DNA of 19,660 nt, from positions 1 to 19,660 of the forward strand of contig JAIQGB010000041.1 in assembly GCA_020072905.1 (NCBI GenBank), read 5' to 3'. This stretch comes from Terriglobia bacterium (lineage in GTDB: Bacteria; Acidobacteriota; Terriglobia; UBA7540). The notes under the pieces are model-generated. The model had not been told where the DNA came from. It worked only from the letters and a program-made list of their open reading frames with translations, and ran no database searches. The translations under genes were made by a program, and so were the position numbers. Shown in pieces: positions 15,829 to 19,660 of this stretch (position 1 is its first letter; each line of letters opens with the position of its first letter).

Positions 15829-17010
15829 ATGCGTGAAGCCGTCATCGTTTCGATTGCCAGGACCGCCGTGGGCAAGGCGCCGCGGGGGACGCTGCGCGCG
15901 ACGCGGCCGGACGACATGGCCGCGGCGGTCATCCAGGAAGTCATCAAGCGCGTGCCCGGGCTCGATCCGAACGAAATCGAGGACGTTATTCTCGGCTGCG
16001 CAATGCCGGAAGCCGAGCAGGGGAACAACGTGGCGCGCGTGGCCTCGTTGCGCGCGGGCTTGCCGGTGACGTGCTCGGCGATGACCGTCAACCGCTTCTG
16101 CTCCTCCGGCTTGCAGGCGATTACGCTCGCCGCCGAGCGCATCCTGGCGGGCTTTGCGGAGATGATCGTTGCGGGCGGCACCGAGACGATGAGCCTGATT
16201 CCCATGGGCGGCTATCACTTCTCGCCCAATCCCCACCTGATGGAGCATTACCCCGACGCCTATCTGAGCATGGGCCTGACGGCGGAAAACCTGGCGCGCA
16301 AGTACGCGATCACCCGCGAGCAGCAGGACGAATTCGCGCTGCGCAGCCACCAGCGGGCGGTGGCGGCCATTTCCGAAGGGAGATTCAAGGAGGAGATCGT
16401 TCCACTCGAAGTCGTGGAAGTCAGCCTCAACGGACACAACAAGCCGCAGACGCGCAAGATTGTTTTCGACACGGATGAAGGCCCGCGCGCCGACACTTCG
16501 CTCGAAGCGCTGGCCAAACTCAAGCCGGTGTTTCACGCGCGCGGCACGGTGACGGCGGGCAATGCTTCGCAGATGAGCGACGGCGCGGCAGCGGCCGTCG
16601 TGATGTCGATGGAGAAGGCACGCGCGCTGGGCGCAAAGCCTCTGGCGCGCTTCATCGCCTTTGCGGCGGCGGGAATGCTCCCGGAGGAAATGGGCGTCGG
16701 CCCGGTTTATGCGATTCCCAAAGCTCTCAGGCTCGCCGGGCTGAAACTCGCGGACATTGACCTCATCGAACTCAACGAAGCTTTTGCGGTCCAGGCGTTG
16801 AGCGTCATCCAGCTGGCTGGGCTGGATCTCGAGCGTGTCAACGTTAACGGCGGCGCGGTCGCGCTCGGCCATCCTCTCGGCTGCACAGGCGCGAAGCTGA
16901 CCGCCACGCTGCTCGGCGAAATGAAGCGCCGCCGTGCGCGCTACGGCATGGTCACCATGTGCATCGGCGGTGGCATGGGCGCGGCAGGAATATTCGAGGC
17001 GTTGGGGTAG
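15829..17010 (+). CDS. fadA: acetyl-CoA C-acyltransferase (thiolase)
   Basis: This 393-residue thiolase performs the last step of beta-oxidation, cleaving 3-ketoacyl-CoA with CoA to acetyl-CoA and a shortened acyl-CoA. Nucleophile C91 sits in NRFCSSGLQ, H348 in GHPLGCTG and acid/base C378 in MCIGGGMGAAG. These match the canonical catalytic triad closely in position. NEAFAVQ is also present. GGAGGG (15820-15825) precedes the ATG. The gene follows the FadN-type enzyme by 179 bp, a gap holding the heptamer array and a CCTAGCC-type repeat (about 15794-15815). The context supports a degradative role rather than biosynthetic acetoacetyl-CoA formation, though sequence alone does not fully separate the two. 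Confidence 0.95.
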   Translation: MREAVIVSIARTAVGKAPRGTLRATRPDDMAAAVIQEVIKRVPGLDPNEIEDVILGCAMPEAEQGNNVARVASLRAGLPVTCSAMTVNRFCSSGLQAITLAAERILAGFAEMIVAGGTETMSLIPMGGYHFSPNPHLMEHYPDAYLSMGLTAENLARKYAITREQQDEFALRSHQRAVAAISEGRFKEEIVPLEVVEVSLNGHNKPQTRKIVFDTDEGPRADTSLEALAKLKPVFHARGTVTAGNASQMSDGAAAAVVMSMEKARALGAKPLARFIAFAAAGMLPEEMGVGPVYAIPKALRLAGLKLADIDLIELNEAFAVQALSVIQLAGLDLERVNVNGGAVALGHPLGCTGAKLTATLLGEMKRRRARYGMVTMCIGGGMGAAGIFEALG

Positions 17011-17095
17011 AATGGGGTCGGGTGCCGGCCGCCTGGAGCGCAACGGCCTTGATCGGGCGGCGCGGGTTTCCCGCACGCCCCAAGGAGAGTCCAAT

Positions 17096-17446
17096 ATGAC
17101 TCACGAAGAGATGGAACGATCCATGGATTTTATTCTTAAGCAGCAGGCTCAATTCGCTGCGGACATTCAGAAAATCAACGAAACCATCGACAAGCACAAC
17201 GAAACATTTGCGAAGCATGCAGAAGCGATCGTTGCTTTGACAGGGTTGCACGGCAGGCTTGTCGAAGCCCAGGTCCGCCTGACCGAAGCGCAGCAGGAAC
17301 ACGCCGGCAAGATCGCCGAATGGGCCGAAGCCGGAAAGCGCACGGACGAGCGGCTCGACGCGCTCATCACCACGGTTGAAAGATACATCAGCAGCCGGAA
17401 CGGCGGACGTGCGGCGAAACCGCGAAGGCGTCGACGTACAGGATGA
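17096..17446 (+). CDS. small coiled-coil protein, unknown function
   Basis: The 116-residue product is almost entirely helical. It runs MTHEEMERSMDFILKQQ, then regular heptads to about residue 98, and ends in a strongly basic tail (AAKPRRRRRTG). It has no signal peptide, membrane segment or cysteine, so it should be a cytoplasmic oligomeric coiled coil, possibly binding nucleic acid or membrane through the basic tail. AAGGAG (17082-17087) eight bases before the ATG fixes the start; the frame remains open upstream into fadA but without support. It lies between fadA and fadE in the same direction, 85 bp after one and 24 bp before the other, so it is probably co-transcribed. Similar short proteins of this MT-x-EEME type occur in Acidobacteriota (from memory); their role is unknown to me. 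Confidence 0.7.
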   Translation: MTHEEMERSMDFILKQQAQFAADIQKINETIDKHNETFAKHAEAIVALTGLHGRLVEAQVRLTEAQQEHAGKIAEWAEAGKRTDERLDALITTVERYISSRNGGRAAKPRRRRRTG

Positions 17447-17470
17447 AGATTGCCCTGGCGAGACAAACCC

Positions 17471-19273
17471 ATGGCGACAGTGCCCACTAACACGCGTGCG
17501 TTAATCAAGGGCGGAAGTTTCCTGGTCGAGTCGAGGCTGCCGGAAGAAATCTTCACCCCTGAGGATTTGACGGACCAGCACCGGCTGATCGCCCGAACGG
17601 CGGAAGAGTTTGTGCAGAAAGAAATCGTGCCGCGCATCAGGGAGTTTGATGAGAAGAAGCCCGGCCTGCTCCGTGACCTCCTGAGGAAGGCCGGGGAGCT
17701 GGGGCTGACGGCCATCGACGTCCCCCAGAAATACGGCGGGCTCGAGCTCGACAAGATCTCCTCCATCCTCGTCTCGGAAAAGATGGCGCGCGACGGCTCC
17801 TGGGCATCCACTGTGGGCGCGCAGGCCGGCATCGGCATCCTGCCCATCGCCCTATTCGGGACGGAAGACCAGAAAAGCCGTTACGTCCCCAAGCTCGCCG
17901 GCGCTGAGTGGCTGGGCGCTTATTCGCTCAGCGAGGCGGGCTCCGGCTCCGACGCCCTCAATTGCAAGACGACCGCGCGGCTCAGCCCGGACGGAAAGCA
18001 TTACCTGCTCAACGGCACCAAGATGTGGGTCACAAACGGCGGGATCGCCGACGTCTTTGTGGTCTTCGCCAAGGTGGACGGGGAGAAGTGCACCGCCGTC
18101 ATCGTCGGGCGAACGTTTCCCGGCGTCACGCCCGGCGCCGAAGAGCACAAGATGGGTCTTCACGGGTCTTCGACCACGCCGCTGAATCTCGAAAACGCGC
18201 CGGTGCCGGTCGAAAACGTCCTCGGCGAAATCGGCAAAGGGCATCTGATCGCCTTCAACATCTTGAACGTCGGCCGGCTCAAACTCGGCGCGGGCTGCGT
18301 TGGGGGCTGCAAGTATCTGCTGGCCGAGGCGCTCAAGTGGGCGAAGGAGCGCGAGGCCTTCGGGCGCAAGATCGCCGATTTCGGCCTGATCAAGGAAAAG
18401 CTGGGCGAGATGGTGGCGCGCGTCTACGCCATTGAAAGCATCTCCTACCGCACGGCGGGAATGATCGATGGCTTGCTGGAAGGTATTGACCAGGGCGTGC
18501 CCACTGCACCCGAGGAAATCCTCAAGGCGCTCGCGCAATACGCCGTCGAGTGCTCGATCCTGAAAGTTATGGGCACCGAAACGCTCGACTACGTTGCCGA
18601 CGAAACGGTCCAAATTTTCGGTGGCTACGGCTTCTCGAGCGACTATGAAGTGGAGCGCGTCTACCGCGACCAGCGCGTCAACCGCATCTTCGAGGGCACG
18701 AACGAAATCAACCGCCTGCTCATCACCGACATGCTGATGAAGCGCTCGATGAAAGGCGAGCTGGCGCTGATTCCCGCCGCGAAGCGCGTCCTCGATGAAG
18801 TCCTGGGGGCGGGCAGCGCGGAAGAAGTCGACGCGGACCGGCCGCTCGCCGAGGAGATCCGGCTGCTCGCGGGCGCGAAGAATGTGGTTCTACTCGTCGC
18901 CGGCAGCGCCGTGCAAAAATACATGCAGGCGCTCGCCGAAGAGCAGGAAGTGATTGGCGTCCTCAGCGACCTGGTGATGGAAGTCTACGCCGTCGAAAGT
19001 GCATTGCTGCGCACGCTCAAGGCGGTCGCCCGCCGGGGCCCGGAGGCCGCCACGCGGGAGTGCGACGCCGCGCGCGCCTATGCCTACGAAGCGCTCGACC
19101 GGATGGAAGCGGGCGCGCGGCGCGGGCTCGCGCGCATCGCCGAAGGCGACACGCTGCGGACACACCTCGCCTTGCTCAAGCGCTTCCTGCGCCGCACGCC
19201 GCCCGACGTGATCGAGCTGCGGCGGCGCCTGGCGGATCGCGCGCTCGAGCTCAACCGCTACCCGTTTGCTTAA
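17471..19273 (+). CDS. fadE: acyl-CoA dehydrogenase (FadE-type)
   Basis: This FAD-dependent enzyme performs the first step of beta-oxidation, oxidising acyl-CoA to trans-2-enoyl-CoA. The product is about 600 residues, near the length of Bacillus FadE (594) and longer than 380-residue acyl-CoA dehydrogenases because of an extra C-terminal helical domain (about 430-600). Signatures present are YSLSEAGSGSDA (151-162), MWVTNGG just after, and GYGFSSDYEVERVYRDQRVN, followed by RIFEGTNEINR with the predicted catalytic base E408. The ATG at 17471 is preferred over a TTG at 17450; both have poor ribosome-binding sites, so coupling to the upstream small gene is plausible. Electron acceptor genes (etfAB) are not in the window. 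Confidence 0.94.
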   Translation: MATVPTNTRALIKGGSFLVESRLPEEIFTPEDLTDQHRLIARTAEEFVQKEIVPRIREFDEKKPGLLRDLLRKAGELGLTAIDVPQKYGGLELDKISSILVSEKMARDGSWASTVGAQAGIGILPIALFGTEDQKSRYVPKLAGAEWLGAYSLSEAGSGSDALNCKTTARLSPDGKHYLLNGTKMWVTNGGIADVFVVFAKVDGEKCTAVIVGRTFPGVTPGAEEHKMGLHGSSTTPLNLENAPVPVENVLGEIGKGHLIAFNILNVGRLKLGAGCVGGCKYLLAEALKWAKEREAFGRKIADFGLIKEKLGEMVARVYAIESISYRTAGMIDGLLEGIDQGVPTAPEEILKALAQYAVECSILKVMGTETLDYVADETVQIFGGYGFSSDYEVERVYRDQRVNRIFEGTNEINRLLITDMLMKRSMKGELALIPAAKRVLDEVLGAGSAEEVDADRPLAEEIRLLAGAKNVVLLVAGSAVQKYMQALAEEQEVIGVLSDLVMEVYAVESALLRTLKAVARRGPEAATRECDAARAYAYEALDRMEAGARRGLARIAEGDTLRTHLALLKRFLRRTPPDVIELRRRLADRALELNRYPFA

Positions 19274-19280
19274 GCTCTGG

Positions 19281-19302
19281 GGGGCGCGCCAGTGCGTGCC
19301 CC
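19281..19302. terminator. hairpin between convergent fadE and ACT-domain genes
   Basis: GGGGCGCGC (19281-19289) and GCGTGCCCC (19294-19302) form a 9-bp stem with one G-T pair and loop CAGT. It starts 8 bases after the fadE stop and ends 7 bases before the ACT-gene stop, so it could serve both strands. No T-run follows on either side, so termination would need to be weak or factor-assisted. Confidence 0.5.
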
Positions 19303-19308
19303 GGCAAG

Positions 19309-19660
19309 TCACAGCCCCCGCAAGGCCTTCGCGGCCCCCGCAAGGTCCGAGACACCCATCACCACGTCAGCCTTCTTGCCGCCCTTGGCGACCGAGCCGT
19401 AAGCGTAGTCGGCGTTGATGCCGGCCTTCCCGAGCCGCGATCCCACTTCCCCGAGCATACCGGGTTTATCCGCCAGGGTGACGCGCAGGACTTCTTCCTC
19501 GGTCACGCGCAGACCCAGACCCTGAAGGATCTTCTTGGCTTTCGCGGGACTGCTGACCTGCAGGCGGATGGGGCTTTCGCCGCCCGTGCCGTAGGCGGTG
19601 AAGGCCGTGACGTTTACCTTGGCATCGCCCAGTGCCTTGGCGATGCGGCCGAGCTGGCCC
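19309..19660 (-). CDS. tandem ACT-domain protein (partial, 5' end beyond window)
   Basis: The frame is open from the right edge to the stop at 19309, about 116 codons. It contains the end of one ACT domain (GQLGRIAKALGDAKVNVTAF at the edge, then SPIRLQVSS) and a complete second one (VLRVTLADKPGMLGEVGSRL, then GKAGINADYAYGS). The GTG at 19506 lies between the two domains and is not the true start. Free-standing tandem ACT proteins bind amino acids or similar ligands and regulate metabolism. The first domain's N-terminus, with its usual NxPG turn, lies outside the window. Its target is unknown. Confidence 0.85.
   Translation of the reverse strand, partial: GQLGRIAKALGDAKVNVTAFTAYGTGGESPIRLQVSSPAKAKKILQGLGLRVTEEEVLRVTLADKPGMLGEVGSRLGKAGINADYAYGSVAKGGKKADVVMGVSDLAGAAKALRGL

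Noticed and set aside
15796..17094. 432-codon minus-strand frame across the thiolase gene
   Set aside because: Antisense to an intact thiolase with all catalytic residues; composition is that of a shadow frame.
17443..17490. 15-codon frame overlapping the coiled-coil stop and the fadE start
   Set aside because: Out of frame with fadE, no own ribosome-binding site, and a frame this short is expected by chance.

Overview
The window is a GC-rich chromosomal segment, probably from an Acidobacteriota bacterium (inference). Pointers are a Ser/Thr kinase fused through one membrane helix to a periplasmic PD40/TolB-like propeller, a FecR-like protein beside mreBC, a lipoprotein M49 peptidase, and heptamer repeats between genes. 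I see no rRNA, tRNA, CRISPR array, transposase or phage gene. No complete new system is evident; the best unusual signals are repeat elements and regulatory details.

Positions 141-6290 (minus strand) hold a cell-shape and envelope cluster. Transcription runs from a membrane FecR/FN3-like/Ig-like protein to mreB, then mreC, then the kinase. The kinase has its own good sigma70-like promoter in the 63-bp gap after mreC. No mreD, PBP2 or rodA gene is present. A 45-bp twin-hairpin element is translated in frame inside the kinase domain. After a 434-bp gene-free stretch, a plus-strand pair begins at a strong promoter: a 54-residue secreted peptide gene overlaps an outer-membrane beta-barrel gene by 8 bases.

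Positions 7585-9279 (minus) encode an M49-type zinc peptidase lipoprotein. It diverges from a plus-strand PpiD/SurA-like peptidyl-prolyl isomerase with a textbook promoter. Next comes a GT39-family membrane glycosyltransferase. The ppiD-GT39 gap is a long inverted repeat made of 7-base units; its left arm starts on the ppiD stop codon and its right arm runs up to the glycosyltransferase start.

Positions 13193-19273 (plus) are a fatty-acid beta-oxidation cluster in the fadN-fadA-fadE order of Bacillus subtilis: a hydroxyacyl-CoA dehydrogenase/enoyl-CoA hydratase fusion, a thiolase and an acyl-CoA dehydrogenase. Together they cover all four steps of the cycle. A small coiled-coil gene sits between thiolase and dehydrogenase. 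The fadN gene contains a G9 tract and is followed by a second heptamer array. A tandem ACT-domain gene on the minus strand runs off the right edge.
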